From assembly GCA_963717385.1 (NCBI GenBank), contig CAVQWE010000006.1:434001-498000 (forward strand): 64,000 nt of DNA, given 5' to 3'. Source of the DNA: Sva-07 sp963717385. GTDB lineage: Bacteria; Actinomycetota; Acidimicrobiia; Acidimicrobiales; Ilumatobacteraceae. Below the pieces are notes generated by a model that saw nothing but the letters and a program-made list of their open reading frames with translations, was not told where the DNA came from and did not search any database. Positions within the stretch are counted from its first letter, which is position 1; every line of letters begins with the position of its first letter. This document shows positions 1-8,952 of the stretch, piece by piece. The translations under genes and the position numbers were made by a program.

Positions 1-413
1 GACGGCAACGCGGCGGGCCAGAGATTCGGTGAATACACCGCACGCTCGTCGGGGTCGTCCACCTCACCCAGCGGCCGAGGCGGCGGGTCGATGGGCCCGA
101 TGTTGAAGGTCTCCTTCGCGTCTGGCGCCGCGGCCCCGCCGATCGACCGGTTGAGTGCCTCAGCAGCGATCGGGCTGTAGCCGTAGGGGTATCCCGGCTC
201 GGGCATGGCGACCGCCAGCCGGTCGGCGAGCGGGAGATCGAAGAACGCCAGCGCCTGCTGGTGGAGTTCGCTGATCGTGGCGTCGCTCACACCGTGGCCC
301 ACCAGCACGAAGAACCCCACGTCCCGGCATGCACGGTCGAGGTCCTGGGCGACGCGCCGACGGTCGTCGATCGACCCCTCGGTGACGAGCCCGAGGTCGA
401 TGATCGGAATCAC
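1..413 (-). CDS. 2-oxoglutarate/Fe(II) oxygenase, isopenicillin N synthase-like (3-prime part outside the window)
   Basis: Translation from the GTG at 413 begins IPIIDLGLVTEGSIDD, followed by a segment with ACRDVGFFVLVGHGV and FFDLPLADRLAVAMPEP. This is the usual non-haem dioxygenase N-terminal region (DIOX_N) of the isopenicillin N synthase/gibberellin oxidase family. These enzymes use Fe(II), O2 and 2-oxoglutarate for hydroxylation or ring closure. The catalytic HxD...H residues would lie beyond position 1 and cannot be checked, so the substrate is unknown. The GTG start overlaps the TGA stop of the SMP-30 gene by 4 bp, so the two are translationally coupled. Family assignment is fairly sure; function is not. 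Confidence 0.8.
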   Translation of the reverse strand, partial: MIPIIDLGLVTEGSIDDRRRVAQDLDRACRDVGFFVLVGHGVSDATISELHQQALAFFDLPLADRLAVAMPEPGYPYGYSPIAAEALNRSIGGAAAPDAKETFNIGPIDPPPRPLGEVDDPDERAVYSPNLWPAALP

Positions 414-1360
414 TGGTGGGCGAGTCGCAAACCCGGTCGCGGCCACGGGAACGACACGAGACGACCCGTGCTGGAACAGGTGACGTACGCAGTGCGCAAG
501 TCGTCACCGCCAAAGGCGATGTTGGTGGTGAGCAGGTCGCCGGTGGCGTAGTGCTCGACCTGCGTGCCGTCGGGCGAGATCGCCGTGATCCCACCGTTGA
601 AGATCGTGGCCACACAGACCCAGCCCTCACCGTCCACCGCGAGCGAGTCGAGGAACTGGTAACCGGGGAACCCGTAGAGCAGACCAGGGTCGAGCAGGTC
701 GGCGCCCGCGAGCTCGCCCGGCGAGGAGACCGACCGCTGGAAGAGCCGGCCGGTGTGGGTCTCGGCCCAATACAGGGTGTCGGTGTCGGGCGACAGGCCG
801 ATCCCGTTCGGCGAGTCGGTCGGGAACACCGCTTCGGAGATGCCCGAGCCATCAGCGTGCGCATAGTAGATGCCTGTGAGGTCCGCGGTGCGAGCGTGTT
901 CGTCGCGGATGCCGTGGTCGGTGAACCAGAAACCGCCGTGGCCGTCCATCACCAGGTCGTTCGGACCGCGCAGCGGGCGGCCGTCACACTCGGTGTAGAG
1001 GTCGGTGATCGTGCCGTCGTGCGGATCGACACGTTGAATCCGACCGCCGAAGTAGGTGTCGGCGTCGAAACCGCCGGTTGGCAGCGTCAATCCGCCGAGG
1101 TCGAGTGGTGTGAACGACCCGCCGTTGTTGCACACGTAGAAGGCACCATCGGGGCCGACTGCGGCGCCGTTGGGCCCACCTGGGATGTCAGCGATGGTCT
1201 CGGTGCTTCCGTCGGGGTGCACCTTGGTGAGGCGCGGGCCGAACATCTCGACGAGCACCACCGACCCATCTGGCAGACAGATCGGCCCCTCCGGGAACGC
1301 GAGCCCGCTGGCGATCTCGGTCAGTGCTGGTGTGAATTCGGTGACAGTGGGCTGGTCCAT
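410..1360 (-). CDS. SMP-30/gluconolactonase/LRE family protein
   Basis: This 316-aa protein has the six-bladed beta-propeller signatures of the SMP-30/gluconolactonase family: GLAFPEGP near the N-terminus, then GPNDLVMDGHGGFWFTD and DSPNGIGLSPDTDTLYWAE, which carry the Asn/Asp metal ligands. Family members are Ca- or Zn-dependent lactonases that hydrolyse sugar lactones or related esters in the cytoplasm. No signal peptide is present. It is followed without a gap by a 2OG-Fe(II) oxygenase (4-bp overlap), suggesting a small catabolic operon. The start is the ATG at 1360; there is no clear Shine-Dalgarno, but CAACAT lies 6 nt upstream, resembling the leaderless promoters elsewhere in the window. 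The exact substrate cannot be read from sequence. Confidence 0.85.
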   Translation of the reverse strand: MDQPTVTEFTPALTEIASGLAFPEGPICLPDGSVVLVEMFGPRLTKVHPDGSTETIADIPGGPNGAAVGPDGAFYVCNNGGSFTPLDLGGLTLPTGGFDADTYFGGRIQRVDPHDGTITDLYTECDGRPLRGPNDLVMDGHGGFWFTDHGIRDEHARTADLTGIYYAHADGSGISEAVFPTDSPNGIGLSPDTDTLYWAETHTGRLFQRSVSSPGELAGADLLDPGLLYGFPGYQFLDSLAVDGEGWVCVATIFNGGITAISPDGTQVEHYATGDLLTTNIAFGGDDLRTAYVTCSSTGRLVSFPWPRPGLRLAHQ

Positions 1361-1425
1361 GGCTTCATGTTGCCATCACCGCCACCCCCGCCTCTCAGCC
1401 AACTGCTGCTGGTGAACCAGAACGC

Positions 1426-4041
1426 TCAGAGTTGGCCGTTCTGCTGGAGGAGTTCGAACTCCTCGACCGTCATCAGTACCGAGCGGGCCTTCGAGCCTTC
1501 GCTGGGGCCGACGACGCCGCGCTGTTCGAGCAGGTCCATGATGCGCCCGGCGCGGGCGAAGCCGACTTTGAGTTTGCGTTGCAGCATCGAGGTGGAGCCG
1601 AGCTGGCTGCGCACGATCAGCTCCATCGCCTGGCGCATCATCACGGTGTCCTCGTCCTCGTCGCCAGCGGAGAACGCGTTCGCGTCGGAGGTGACATCGA
1701 GACGGTCCATCGGGGCCATGGCGCCCGCCGCGGGAGCACCAGTGGCGCCGCCCCCGTCGGGCCGAGGCGGCACGAGCGTCGACTGACCGGAGGCACCGCC
1801 AACAGTGTCACCGCCCTCGCCGCCGGACTCGACGTCGTTGGAGTAGATCGGCTCGGGCGACTGGGCCCGCCAGTGGGCGACCACCTGACGCACCTCGTCT
1901 TCGCTGACGAACGACCCCTGGACGCGGTTGGCAACCGACGAGTTGCCCGGCAGCAGCAGCATGTCGCCCTTGCCGACGAGCTTCTCGGCACCGGGCTGGT
2001 CGAGGATCACGCGACTGTCGGTGAGACTGGAGACGGCGAAGGCCATGCGAGCCGGGATGTTGGCCTTGATCACACCAGTGATCACGTTCACCGACGGACG
2101 CTGAGTGGCCACGATCAGGTGGATCCCGACAGCGCGGGCCTTCTGGGCGATGCGCGTGATCGATTCTTCGACGTCACGAGCGGCGACCATCATCAAGTCG
2201 TTGAGCTCGTCGACGACCACCACGATGTACGGCATGTGCTCGTATTCGAGTTCGGTACCGAGCGGCGGCTGGATCTGCCCCTTGGCGAACGCCTTGTTGT
2301 AGCCGCCGATGTCGCGATAGCCGAGTTCGGAGAGCACGTCATAGCGCCGTTCCATCTCCTTGACCGCCCAACCCAGCGCGTTGGCCGCCTTCTTCGGGTT
2401 GGTCACCGGCTGCGTGAGCAGGTGCGGGAGCCGTGCGTACTGTCCCATCTCGACCTGCTTGGGGTCGATCAGGATGAGGCGCACGTTGTCGGGGGTGGTG
2501 CGCATCAGCAGCGACGTGATGATGCAGTTGATGCCGCTCGACTTGCCGGCGCCCGTGGCACCGGCGATCAGCATGTGCGGAGTGGCGGCGAGGTCGAGGA
2601 ACACGGCCTTGCCCGCGATGTCCTTGCCGATCGCCACGTCGAGCGGGTTGTCGGCCTTGGTCGCCTCGGGCGACGCGAGCAGGTCGCCGAGCGCAACGAG
2701 TTGGCGCTGGTGGTTGGGCACCTCGACCCCGATCGCCGAGCGCCCGGGAATCGGCGCCAGGATGCGAACGTCGACAGCCGCCATGGCGTAGGCGATGTCC
2801 TTTTGCAGGCTGGTCACCCGTGCGACCTTCACGCCAGGACCCAATTCGAGTTCGTACCGGGTCACCGTCGGCCCGACGGTCATCCCGAGCAACGTGGTCT
2901 CGACACCGTGCGACGCCAGCGATTCGTGCAGCATCCGACCGCGGGCCTCGACCTCTTTGCGGTCGATCTTCTGCTCGCCGGGCCGGTCGAGGAAGGTCAT
3001 GGGCGGCAGCACCCACTCGCCGACGGTCGCTCCGTCGCCGACGACCGCGCCAGACGGCTGACTCCCGGTGTCGATCGATGGCTTCTTCGCCCGGCGCTTC
3101 TTCGCCGGCGACGTTGCGCCCCCCAGGTCGTCGCCTTCGGCGGCGAAGTCGTAGAGACCAGGCGCGGCGAGCGGGGACGCTTCGCCAGCGACGTCGTGCC
3201 CGTCGCTCGAGACGCCACGAACTGCGGCATCGGCCTCGCGGTCGCTGTTCAGTGTGGAGATGTTGCTGAGCCCTGACTTGGCAGCACGTCCCAGCGGTGC
3301 GCTGACCGCAGCCAGGAATCCACCGGTCTGCTGCGCGAATGTCTTGACCGAGGTGCGCGTGACCAACAACGCGCCACCGGTGAACACCACGATCAGCAGC
3401 ACGGCTGCACCAGCGGTGTCGAGGGATCCCTCGAGCGGTGCACCCACCAGCGCACCGATCCAGCCGCCGGCTTCGGAGACGAGGTCGGCGGCGTCACCCA
3501 GACTCTCCGCGCCGCGGGCGACCTGCAAGAGGCCCAGGATCGCCAACGACATCAGCGACCATCCGATCGCCAACTGGAACGGCCCCGCGGAACGGCCCTT
3601 GCGCAGCAACGAGACACCGACTGCGACGAGCATCAGCGGCACGGCGTATCGGCCGAGCCCGAAGAGCCAGCCGGTGAGGGTTTCGATGCCTCGACCCAAC
3701 GGCCCGGCGAGATTCACATAGACGGCAAGTGCCAGCAACACTGCGAGCCCGATGAGTCCGATTCCGAAGAATTCGTGCTCGCGGCCGCCAACTGCATCGC
3801 GGAGTTCGGCCTGGGCCTGGTCGCGCCGTGAGCCCGACCCCTCCGGCGGCGTGAGATCGTCGACGCTGCCCGCCGCCTTCTTCTTCGTGGTGCTCTTGGC
3901 CGCCGAACCCTTACCGGTGGGGCTCTTTGCGGTGCCCCCCTTGGAGGAAGCACCCTTCGACGATGACGCCGAGCCCTTCGAAGACGCGCCGGCGGAACCC
4001 TTCGACGTCGAACGCTTCTTGGACGGACCCCAGGTACTCAT
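1426..4041 (-). CDS. ftsK: DNA translocase FtsK
   Basis: The 871-aa product is a membrane-anchored DNA pump that resolves and segregates chromosome termini at the division septum. A Ser/Lys/Gly/Ala-rich N-terminal tail of about 65 residues precedes a four-helix membrane domain with HEFFGIGLIGLAVLLALAVY and YAVPLMLVAVGVSLL. A linker leads to the RecA-like motor with Walker A GATGAGKSSG near residue 490 and Walker B YIVVVVDELNDLMM. The C-terminal winged-helix gamma domain (RSQLGSTSMLQRKLKVGFAR) reads KOPS sites. Start: the ATG at 4041 is preferred; a GTG at 4053 would add four residues. There is no Shine-Dalgarno, but TACCGT lies 10 nt upstream. Length and architecture match actinobacterial FtsK. 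Confidence 0.95.
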   Translation of the reverse strand: MSTWGPSKKRSTSKGSAGASSKGSASSSKGASSKGGTAKSPTGKGSAAKSTTKKKAAGSVDDLTPPEGSGSRRDQAQAELRDAVGGREHEFFGIGLIGLAVLLALAVYVNLAGPLGRGIETLTGWLFGLGRYAVPLMLVAVGVSLLRKGRSAGPFQLAIGWSLMSLAILGLLQVARGAESLGDAADLVSEAGGWIGALVGAPLEGSLDTAGAAVLLIVVFTGGALLVTRTSVKTFAQQTGGFLAAVSAPLGRAAKSGLSNISTLNSDREADAAVRGVSSDGHDVAGEASPLAAPGLYDFAAEGDDLGGATSPAKKRRAKKPSIDTGSQPSGAVVGDGATVGEWVLPPMTFLDRPGEQKIDRKEVEARGRMLHESLASHGVETTLLGMTVGPTVTRYELELGPGVKVARVTSLQKDIAYAMAAVDVRILAPIPGRSAIGVEVPNHQRQLVALGDLLASPEATKADNPLDVAIGKDIAGKAVFLDLAATPHMLIAGATGAGKSSGINCIITSLLMRTTPDNVRLILIDPKQVEMGQYARLPHLLTQPVTNPKKAANALGWAVKEMERRYDVLSELGYRDIGGYNKAFAKGQIQPPLGTELEYEHMPYIVVVVDELNDLMMVAARDVEESITRIAQKARAVGIHLIVATQRPSVNVITGVIKANIPARMAFAVSSLTDSRVILDQPGAEKLVGKGDMLLLPGNSSVANRVQGSFVSEDEVRQVVAHWRAQSPEPIYSNDVESGGEGGDTVGGASGQSTLVPPRPDGGGATGAPAAGAMAPMDRLDVTSDANAFSAGDEDEDTVMMRQAMELIVRSQLGSTSMLQRKLKVGFARAGRIMDLLEQRGVVGPSEGSKARSVLMTVEEFELLQQNGQL

Positions 4042-4051
4042 GGCAGAGAAC

Positions 4052-4057
4052 ACGGTA
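4052..4057 (-). promoter_or_regulatory. putative -10 box of ftsK (near-leaderless)
   Basis: TACCGT on the minus strand ends 10 nt before the ftsK ATG, and no ribosome binding site is present. It matches the TANNNT pattern seen before many first genes in this window, although the spacing is at the long end. Confidence 0.4.
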
Positions 4058-4098
4058 CCAAGGGGGCGTCACACAGAACGGCGACCCTCACCGCCGCC

Positions 4099-4147
4099 GT
4101 TCTGGTGAACAAGATGCGCACCTGGACCGCACCTTGTTCACGAGAAC
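4099..4147. repeat. 49-bp imperfect palindromic repeat, family B copy 1
   Basis: The arms GTTCTGGTGAACAAGATGC and GCACCTTGTTCACGAGAAC are inverted copies with two mismatches over 19 bp around an 11-nt loop. The right arm is identical to that of a second 49-bp copy at 51827-51875. It ends 4 nt downstream of the stop codon of the minus-strand dehydrogenase gene, so it may act as a 3-prime-end element. Confidence 0.8.
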
Positions 4148-4151
4148 GGTG

Positions 4152-5183
4152 TCAGGGCAGCAGGACGAGCTTGCCGACGAACTCCCGTGAGACGAACCGG
4201 GCCTGCGCTGCAGCGATCTCGGTGAGTGGGAAGGTTGCGGCCAAGATCGGCTCGACGCCTCCATTCCTGGCGACCTCCGCAAGGTGCCGAAAGTCGGCGG
4301 GAGTGTGCATGGTCGAGCCGATCAGTCGTCGTTGCTGGAGATACAGACGACGCAGATCGAGCGCCACCACTGGTCCTGCGATCGCTCCAGCGGTCACGAG
4401 GCGCCCGTTGTCGCGCAGGCGATCGACCAGCGACCCGAACTCCTCACCGCCAACCACATCAACGACAGCGTCCACGTGACGGAGCGCCGCGATGTCGTCA
4501 GCGCCTCGAACCGAGACCTCGGCGACACCGAGGGTCGAGATGAGGTCTCGATGCGCAGCGCTGGTCCTGGCGACCACCTCGCAATCACGATCGGCGAGCA
4601 GCTGGATCGCCGCCATTCCGACACCTCCGGATGAGCCTGTGACGAGCACCCGTTCGCCGGCCGAGATGCCCGCTCGGTTGATCATGCCGAGCGCCGTGCC
4701 GTAGGCCGTTGGAAGGCACGCCAGTTGCGGATCAGTCAACGGTGAACCCGTCACGTCATGGAGTTGCTCCACCGAACACCGGTGGAACTGGGCGAAGCCC
4801 CCGTCGACCTCGCTGCCCACGATGTCGACGGGGAGGTCGTCGACATAGCGCGCCGCTGGGTCAACCAGCACCCGCACGTCGAGCCATGCGTCATCGACAC
4901 CGTCCCCGACGGCGCAGACCCGGCCGACGACGTCGATGCCCTGGATGCGAGGGAAGTCGAGCGGGACCCCCTTCCAACCAGCCACCGCTCTCGCATCTTC
5001 GGCGGTTCCGTAGGCGCCCTGGCGCGACCAGATGTCAGTGTTGTTCAGTGCTGCGGCGGTCACCTGCACCACTGCCTCGTCCGGGCCGGGCTGCGGACAC
5101 GGCCAATCGAAACGCGTCACCGTCTGCTCGGGCCCGCCATGGCCCATCGTGACGGCGGCGGTCATCGATGTCGGCAACGTCAT
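4152..5183 (-). CDS. Zinc-free medium-chain dehydrogenase/quinone reductase-like oxidoreductase
   Basis: This 343-aa protein is an MDR-superfamily member. The N-terminal GroES-like fold contains VTAAALNNTDIWSRQGAY, and the Rossmann domain contains VLVTGSSGGVGMAAIQLL, the NADP-binding glycine motif. The cysteine and histidine zinc ligands of alcohol dehydrogenases are missing from the usual positions, favouring the quinone oxidoreductase (Qor) branch that reduces quinones or enones with NADPH. A possible Shine-Dalgarno (AGGGTGAT) precedes the ATG. It lies alone between ftsK and a lipoprotein gene. The physiological substrate is unknown. Confidence 0.85.
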   Translation of the reverse strand: MTLPTSMTAAVTMGHGGPEQTVTRFDWPCPQPGPDEAVVQVTAAALNNTDIWSRQGAYGTAEDARAVAGWKGVPLDFPRIQGIDVVGRVCAVGDGVDDAWLDVRVLVDPAARYVDDLPVDIVGSEVDGGFAQFHRCSVEQLHDVTGSPLTDPQLACLPTAYGTALGMINRAGISAGERVLVTGSSGGVGMAAIQLLADRDCEVVARTSAAHRDLISTLGVAEVSVRGADDIAALRHVDAVVDVVGGEEFGSLVDRLRDNGRLVTAGAIAGPVVALDLRRLYLQQRRLIGSTMHTPADFRHLAEVARNGGVEPILAATFPLTEIAAAQARFVSREFVGKLVLLP

Positions 5184-5235
5184 CGGATCACCCTGACACG
5201 CTCAACCAACGACATGTGACATTCGTGGTGAAACC

Positions 5236-5270
5236 TCAGACGTCAGACGTCAGACGTCAGACGTCAGACG
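5236..5270. repeat. Five tandem 7-bp repeats (TCAGACG)
   Basis: The heptamer TCAGACG occurs five times head to tail. The last unit contains the TGA stop of the minus-strand lipoprotein gene. The repeat length is not a multiple of three, so copy-number changes upstream of the stop would shift the lipoprotein C-terminus. Confidence 0.9.
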
Positions 5271-5767
5271 GGGTCGACTTCGAGCACGGTGCCGTCAGCG
5301 GCGACGGTGACGGCGAGCACGCCACCCTGCGCTGACACCGTCGACACCAGATATCGCACGATGCCGCCCTCGCCACCTTCGATGGCGAACCCGTCGATCG
5401 TGGACACCGGCAGCTCGGCGGCCACCGCATCGAGCACCGTGTCCTCGTCGAAATCGATGGCGTCGGCGCCGAACGTGAACCCCGACTCCACGGGCAGAGC
5501 GGGCGCTGGCGACTGCAACTCGCCGTCGAAGAAGACGTACGGCACGGCCGAGCTCCCGCCGTCGACGGAGACGAACAGGTTGACCAACTGCGCGGTGGCG
5601 TTGACCTCGAAGAATTCCTGACTGCCGCCGAGCTCGGCTTCGACCGCCTCGATCGCCGGACGAATGTCGCCGACGCGGACAGACGGCACCGATTGGTCAT
5701 CGTCGTCCCCGCCGCCACAACCCACCAGGAGCACGGCGATCAGCAGGGCGCCAGCCAAGCGGGCCAA
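5264..5767 (-). CDS. Hypothetical secreted lipoprotein
   Basis: This 167-aa protein starts with a short signal peptide and a lipobox (LLVGC, acylated Cys at residue 17), followed by an acidic GGGDDDD spacer typical of actinobacterial lipoproteins. The rest (for example FFEVNATAQLVNLFVSVDGG and a C-terminal VTVAADGTVLEVDPV) has no motif I recognise. It is predicted to sit on the outer face of the membrane. The TTG start directly follows the rnj stop codon, and a GGAGG inside the end of rnj is spaced 5 nt from it, which supports this start and translational coupling to rnj. The stop codon lies in a heptamer repeat array. Confidence 0.75.
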   Translation of the reverse strand: MARLAGALLIAVLLVGCGGGDDDDQSVPSVRVGDIRPAIEAVEAELGGSQEFFEVNATAQLVNLFVSVDGGSSAVPYVFFDGELQSPAPALPVESGFTFGADAIDFDEDTVLDAVAAELPVSTIDGFAIEGGEGGIVRYLVSTVSAQGGVLAVTVAADGTVLEVDPV

Positions 5768-7507
5768 TCAGGCCTCCATGACCACGGGCACGATCATCGG
5801 CCGACGCTTGGTGCGCTCGCTGACGAACTTGCCGGCTGCACGGCGCACATCACGCTCGAGCGCCTCGACGTCACGCACACCCTTGCCGAGCGACTTCTCG
5901 ACAGCGTCGGCGACCGTGTCGCAGGCCTCGTCGAGGAGATCTTCGGCCTCAGGTGCGTACACCCAGCCACGGGTGATGATCTCGGGGCCGACCAGCACCT
6001 TTCCGGTCTGGATGTCGACGGTGACGACCACCACGACCACGCCTTCTTCGGCGAGTTTCTGACGGTCGCGCAACACACCTTGACCGACGTCGCCGACGAT
6101 GCCGTCGACGTACAGATAGCCCGCCGGTACCCGGCCGACAGGTCGCAGATCCTTCTCGGTGAGTTCGATCACATCGCCGTCCTCGCACTGCACCACACGA
6201 TCGTGAGGCACGCCCATCAGTTCGCCGAGCTTGGCGTTGGCGACCATGTGGCGGTATTCGCCATGGATCGGCACGAACCATTCGGGGTTGACGATCGACA
6301 GGTAGGTCTTGATCTCGTCGGCCTGGGCGTGGCCGGTGGCGTGGACGTCCATGATGCCGGAGTGCACCACGTCGGCGCCCATGCGGATCAGCCCGTCGAT
6401 GACCGCGTTGACATTGCTCTCGTTGCCCGGGATCGCGTGACTGGAGAGCACGACCGTGTCGTGCTCGCCGAGCTTGAGCCACTTGTTCTCGCCTCGCGCC
6501 ATCAGCCCGAGCGCCGACATCGGCTCGCCCTGCGATCCGGTGGAGATGATGCAGATCTGGCCGGGCGCGTACTTGTCGATCTCTTCGATGTCGATGATCG
6601 CCGACTCGGGGATGTCGAGCACCTTCAGCTCGCGGCCCAGGCGGATGTTCTTCTTCATGCTCAGCCCGAGCGTGGCGATCTTGCGCCCGTCGGCCATGGC
6701 CGCGTCAGCGATCTGTTGGATGCGGTGCAGGTGGCTGGCGAAGCTGGCCGTGACGATGCGGCGGTCGCGGTGCGCAGCGAACAACCCGGTGAGCACCGAG
6801 CCGACCGTGGTCTCGCTCGGCGAGTAGCCGGCTTCCTCGGCGTTGGTCGAGTCGGACATCAGCAGTCGGATGCCGGGGTCCTTCGCGAGTTGGCCGAGGC
6901 GCGCCAGGTCGGTGCGACGTGAATCGACCGGTGTGAGGTCGATCTTGTAGTCGCCCGAGTGCAGCACCACGCCCTGGGTGGTGTGGACCGCAATGGCATG
7001 GGCGTGAGGCACCGAGTGGGTGACGGGGATGAACTCGACGACGAGCGAGCCGATCTCGACGGTTGCGCCGTCTTTGACCTTGCGCATGTCGGTCTTCGGC
7101 AGCAGACCGGCTTCCTCGATGCGGTTGCGGGCGAGGCCGAGCGTGAGCGCTGCGCCATAGATCGGCAGGGGCTCGTCGCGCAGATCGCCGATGCCGTCGT
7201 GGTCGCGCAGCAGGTACTGGATGGCACCGACGTGATCTTCGTGGCCATGGGTGAGCACGAGCGCCGAAATGCGCTGGGCGTTCTCGCGCAGGTAGGTGAA
7301 GTCGGGAAGGATCAGGTCGACGCCGTGCATGTGGGCGTCGGGGAACATCAACCCGCAGTCGATCAGGATGATCGTGCGATCGGGGTCGTCAGCGGCGCCC
7401 TGCTCGATCGCCATGCAGTTGCGGCCGATCTCGCCGAGCCCGCCGAGGAAGACGACACGAACCGGGACCTTCGGGTTCGTCGAGCCAGGTTTGGTTGGAT
7501 CAGCCAC
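5768..7507 (-). CDS. rnj: Ribonuclease J
   Basis: The 579-aa product is a metallo-beta-lactamase/beta-CASP ribonuclease of the RNase J family. It acts as endonuclease and 5-to-3 exonuclease in mRNA turnover and rRNA maturation. The zinc-binding THGHEDHVGA motif is at residues 86-95 and the fold opens with VVFLGGLGEIGRNCM. I chose the GTG at 7507 (product begins MADPTKPGST), overlapping the dapA stop by 8 bp with a GGTGG upstream; frames further upstream read into dapA. The dapA-rnj-ftsK order is conserved in actinobacteria. The final C-terminal residues end just before the lipoprotein start. Confidence 0.95.
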   Translation of the reverse strand: MADPTKPGSTNPKVPVRVVFLGGLGEIGRNCMAIEQGAADDPDRTIILIDCGLMFPDAHMHGVDLILPDFTYLRENAQRISALVLTHGHEDHVGAIQYLLRDHDGIGDLRDEPLPIYGAALTLGLARNRIEEAGLLPKTDMRKVKDGATVEIGSLVVEFIPVTHSVPHAHAIAVHTTQGVVLHSGDYKIDLTPVDSRRTDLARLGQLAKDPGIRLLMSDSTNAEEAGYSPSETTVGSVLTGLFAAHRDRRIVTASFASHLHRIQQIADAAMADGRKIATLGLSMKKNIRLGRELKVLDIPESAIIDIEEIDKYAPGQICIISTGSQGEPMSALGLMARGENKWLKLGEHDTVVLSSHAIPGNESNVNAVIDGLIRMGADVVHSGIMDVHATGHAQADEIKTYLSIVNPEWFVPIHGEYRHMVANAKLGELMGVPHDRVVQCEDGDVIELTEKDLRPVGRVPAGYLYVDGIVGDVGQGVLRDRQKLAEEGVVVVVVTVDIQTGKVLVGPEIITRGWVYAPEAEDLLDEACDTVADAVEKSLGKGVRDVEALERDVRRAAGKFVSERTKRRPMIVPVVMEA

Positions 7508-8390
7508 GTGCGGCCACCAGGCGCTCGTAGACACCGCGGGCGGCGTGTTCGAGTCCGTGGGGCGTCGGCCCCATCGGGGACCTGCATTCCCCGACAGCAT
7601 GACCGAGCGTTCTCAACATGGCCTTCGACGGTACCGGGTTCGGCGTGTCGTCGCTGGTCTCGAACTCGTAGCTCTCGAGCTGGCGGGCGTTGATCCGCCG
7701 AGCTGCGGCGATGTCGTTGCGTCCCCATGCGTCGAACATCGCGACATGATCGGGCGCGCACCAGTGGGTGGCCACACCGATGGCACCGACGGCACCGACG
7801 GCCAGGAGCGGCAGGGTCATCGAGTCGTCACCGGAGTAGACCTCGAAGTCCGGCGGGCAGTTGGCGGAGACCGCAGCCGTCGCTCCTGGATTGCCTGCGG
7901 CATCCTTGAGCGCAACGATGTTGGGCACGTCGTTGGCGAGACGGACGATCGTGGCGCTGTCGATCTTGCGCCCAGTGCGCTTGGGGATGTCGTACAGCAC
8001 CACGGGCAGGTCGGTCGACGTTGCGATCGCCCGGAAGTGCATCTCGAGACCGGCCTGCGATGGCCTGCTGTAGAACGGGCACACGCCCAAGATGCCGGCG
8101 ACACCGAGGTGGCCGGCCTCTTCGGTGAGGCCGATGTCGTGGCGCGTGTTCGACCCGGTCGTGCCGGCGATCACCGGCACCGTGACGGCGTTGACGACAG
8201 CCTCGAACAAGGTCAGCTTCTCGTCGATCGACAGCACCGGGGATTCGCCGGTGGTGCCGGACACCACGAGACCTTCGTTGCCCTGTTCGACGAGCCACTT
8301 CGCCAGCGCCACCGCCGCATCGACGTCGAGTTCGCCATCGGCGTCGAAGGGGGTGACCATGGCGGTCAGGATTCGACCGAAGCGCGCCAT
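7500..8390 (-). CDS. dapA: 4-hydroxy-tetrahydrodipicolinate synthase
   Basis: DapA condenses pyruvate with aspartate semialdehyde, the first committed step of lysine and diaminopimelate synthesis. This 296-aa TIM-barrel protein has the Schiff-base lysine at K162 (ALKDAAGN), the catalytic tyrosine at Y133 (VLYDIPKRTG), and the VSGTTGESP substrate loop at residues 43-51. The ATG at 8390 is preferred over a GTG four codons upstream, because the family begins near FGRILTAMVTPF. Its end overlaps the rnj start. A separate dapB lies at 17.0 kb in the same orientation, so two lysine/peptidoglycan genes share this region. Confidence 0.95.
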   Translation of the reverse strand: MARFGRILTAMVTPFDADGELDVDAAVALAKWLVEQGNEGLVVSGTTGESPVLSIDEKLTLFEAVVNAVTVPVIAGTTGSNTRHDIGLTEEAGHLGVAGILGVCPFYSRPSQAGLEMHFRAIATSTDLPVVLYDIPKRTGRKIDSATIVRLANDVPNIVALKDAAGNPGATAAVSANCPPDFEVYSGDDSMTLPLLAVGAVGAIGVATHWCAPDHVAMFDAWGRNDIAAARRINARQLESYEFETSDDTPNPVPSKAMLRTLGHAVGECRSPMGPTPHGLEHAARGVYERLVAARG

Positions 8391-8538
8391 CAGTGCCACC
8401 ACCCCGAACGAGACAGGCGGCGTCGGGCAGTCATCACACGATTCACGCCCGCAACCTATTCGATCACCGCCGGTTCGTGCAGTTCGATTCGGACTCGGCG
8501 TTCGGGGTCACCTCTCGTCAGGGTGAGCCCGGCGATGA

Positions 8539-8952
8539 TCACCCGGACGACAAGCCCGACCCCAACCAACCTGCTCCCGGCAGATTGCGCAGTACGGCGA
8601 ATCCAACGAGCACGAGCCCCACCGAAGCGACCTGCCATCGGCCACTGAGCAGGTCGGCGCGGGATCGACCCTGCCACACCGCCCACGCCCAGGTCGCCCA
8701 GGCGGCAACGACGAAGAGCAGGGCAATGGGCACCACGGCGTTGTGATCGAACGCCGCCCCGACATCCAGGCGCGTCAGGGCGCCGAGCGCGCGGGTCGAA
8801 CCGCAACCAGGACAGTCGAGACCGCTGAGGTGCTTGAACGGGCAGGCGATGTGCAGACCCGTTGTCGCCCCGGGCCTGGTCGTCCAACTCGCGAACGCGA
8901 CCCAGGCCGCAGCTGCCGCCGCAGCACCGACCGGGGCAGCTCGCGACGTCAC
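8539..8952 (-). CDS. DUF2752 membrane protein
   Basis: This 137-aa protein has the DUF2752 signature CPFKHLSGLDCPGCGSTRA at residues 37-55, flanked by hydrophobic helices (about 8-22, 73-93 and 105-122). The family is of unknown function; paired cysteines and membrane helices are its only common traits. The GTG start at 8952 overlaps the TGA of the upstream CD225-type gene by 4 bp (GTGA), so the two are co-translated and probably work together. About 150 bp without a recognisable gene separates it from dapA. Confidence 0.85.
   Translation of the reverse strand: MTSRAAPVGAAAAAAAWVAFASWTTRPGATTGLHIACPFKHLSGLDCPGCGSTRALGALTRLDVGAAFDHNAVVPIALLFVVAAWATWAWAVWQGRSRADLLSGRWQVASVGLVLVGFAVLRNLPGAGWLGSGLSSG

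Noticed and set aside
416..1786. Long plus-strand open frame opposite the SMP-30 and ftsK genes
   Set aside because: It is a high-GC antisense shadow with Arg/Val/Gly-rich composition and no domain; the minus-strand genes have clear families.
5236..5270. CRISPR-like short repeat array
   Set aside because: Seven-base units with no spacers; a simple microsatellite.
5693..6922. 409-codon plus-strand frame opposite rnj
   Set aside because: Antisense shadow of RNase J, rich in His/Asp/Val.
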